Assembly: GCA_903901335.1 (NCBI GenBank)
Contig: CAIUQR010000149.1
Span: 20,152 to 84,151 of the forward strand
DNA: 64,000 nucleotides
Reading direction: 5' to 3'
Source of the DNA: an uncultured delta proteobacterium
GTDB taxonomy: Bacteria > Desulfobacterota > Desulfobulbia > Desulfobulbales > Desulfocapsaceae
The notes beneath the pieces are model-generated. The model saw only the letters and a list, made by a program, of their open reading frames with translations, was not told where the DNA came from and made no database searches. The position numbers were made by a program, and so were the translations under genes. Below are positions 63,280 to 64,000 of this stretch, one piece after another. Positions within the stretch are counted from its first letter, which is position 1. Each line of letters starts with the position of its first letter.

Positions 63280-63402
63280 CTTTTGCTCGGGCAAAGTGAC
63301 TTAAAACTGACAGAAAGATACAATCATCTTTCAGAATCAGAACTGAAACAAGCATCATCAAGGATTCGGAACGGCTCAAACATTTTGCGAGGAGGAGGGA
63401 CA
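63280..63402 (+). pseudogene. Second integrase C-terminal fragment
   Basis: LLGQSDLKLTERYNHLSESE followed by RIRNG repeats the end of the integrase remnant at 62206-62287. Only this tail is present, and it is in frame with the following gene without a stop. It shows a second, independent integrase copy was lost here. Confidence 0.65.
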
Positions 63403-63825
63403 ATGGAAAAGCTGAAGAATAAAGCTTGCACGCCGCCCCCTGCACCATTAATCAAGGTGAGTTATGGGAAAAAACCTCGAGAAACAACCACACTGAGGAA
63501 ATGGCTGAATCGTGAAAATTGGACACCCGGACAGGCTGCTATGCTAGTCTGCGGATTGTGCCCCTATCCAGAATGTGAAGAAATCCCTGCGAAAGGAACT
63601 GGGGTTTGGACGCTCCGCAACACTTTTCGATGGGGGAATACCGACCCCTGCAACCATGCAAGGCAAATATTGAATCTATGGAACGCGCAAGAAAATCCGC
63701 CCGACAAGGTGAGCCCGGATGATTTTGTGCTATGGTGTAAGGCAAACACAATAAACACCGATTCGATCCGGGATGTGAAGCCAGTTGCAGAGACGAGACA
63801 AGAAGGCACTGAAAACGATGAATAA
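63403..63825 (+). CDS. Small hypothetical protein of the integrative element
   Basis: The 140-residue protein starts at ATG 63403 behind GGAGGAGGG. Its central part WTPGQAAMLVCGLCPYPECE has a CxLCxxxxC cluster; the end is acidic. WTPGQAAMLVCGLCP resembles small proteins found next to phage-type integrases in proteobacteria, but I cannot name a family. The upstream frame extends through the integrase tail, which is probably not translated with it. Confidence 0.6.
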   Translation: MEKLKNKACTPPPAPLIKVSYGKKPRETTTLRKWLNRENWTPGQAAMLVCGLCPYPECEEIPAKGTGVWTLRNTFRWGNTDPCNHARQILNLWNAQENPPDKVSPDDFVLWCKANTINTDSIRDVKPVAETRQEGTENDE

Positions 63826-64000
63826 CCAAACCGGTGCCATAAATTCTGTAGATAAAAAGATTTACTGAAGTTTACCGTTTTTTAAAAACGTTGGTCGAGG
63901 GTCAGGCGGGATCGCCCGCGCACGGACATGGAAAATATTCTTTAAATTCAGCAAGATGCTGACGAAAAACAGCTATACGTAAGTATTTGAAATTACGCGA
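63826..64000. other. Right edge, nothing recognised
   Basis: No gene or repeat is recognised in these last 175 bases. The other end of the integrative element is not in the window. Confidence 0.4.

Noticed and set aside
1..64000. CRISPR arrays, rRNA operons, complete insertion sequences
   Set aside because: No regularly spaced repeats, rRNA segments or intact transposases were seen.

Overview
The window looks like a chromosomal piece of a strictly or facultatively anaerobic Desulfobacterota-type bacterium (former Deltaproteobacteria, perhaps Desulfobulbales). This is inference from gene content: a multihaem NapC/NirT-type cytochrome, a NAD-linked formate dehydrogenase set with an MvhD-like subunit, a YjiM/YjiL (double-cubane) pair, many PAS/HDOD histidine kinases, a PEP-CTERM protein and use of selenocysteine. 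No rRNA or taxonomic marker is present, so the assignment is tentative.

Layout. 1-4.2 kb: end of an HDOD protein, a hybrid histidine kinase and a membrane multihaem cytochrome. 4.4-12.9 kb: a reverse-strand type I restriction-modification operon (half-size S, HsdM, RhuM, full-size HsdS, HsdR, YgjP-like metalloprotease) behind a clear sigma-70 promoter. 13.0-15.5 kb: a gene remnant and two accessory genes, one with a SEC-C zinc motif. 15.9-19 kb: a two-gene ABC exporter, an orphan Cys-motif fragment and a ModF-like double ATPase. 19.2-24.9 kb: lipoprotein, glycosyltransferase, PP2C-like phosphatase, FemAB-like protein and a deacetylase-like protein, probably envelope or exopolysaccharide related. 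24.9-28 kb: double-cubane protein and its ATPase, and a periplasmic transglutaminase-like protein.

28.3-39.3 kb is the most notable part: an NAD-type formate dehydrogenase catalytic subunit with cysteine where many homologues carry selenocysteine; an MvhD-like subunit; a tRNA with the body of tRNA-Sec (8/4 acceptor/T arms, 6-bp D stem with tetraloop, long variable arm) but a GCA (Cys) anticodon and U73; a HesB/IscA-like protein of a family that has selenoprotein members; NuoF/NuoE-like diaphorase subunits; a LysR regulator resembling the selenium-metabolism-associated group; and a pterin-binding methyltransferase-like protein. Elsewhere in the window (49.6-50.2 kb) a TlpA-like thioredoxin has an in-frame TGA exactly at the first Cys of its CxxC motif, followed by a SECIS-like hairpin, so true selenocysteine decoding probably coexists with the tRNA-Sec mimic.

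39.2-45.3 kb: a decayed SNF2 helicase and a complete branched-chain amino-acid (Liv) ABC transporter. 45.8-59.4 kb: a dense signalling region (SBP-PAS-kinase, REC-PAS-kinase, REC-PAS-kinase-REC, HDOD-GAF-kinase, REC-GGDEF) interleaved with the selenoprotein, a MerA/Lpd-like flavoprotein, a DUF547 protein and one unknown. 59.6-64 kb: a secreted protein, a PEP-CTERM protein, then the edge of a decayed integrative element marked by a tRNA-Arg 3' fragment and two integrase remnants flanking a hemerythrin-PilZ fusion gene. All identifications are from reading the sequence; no searches were run.
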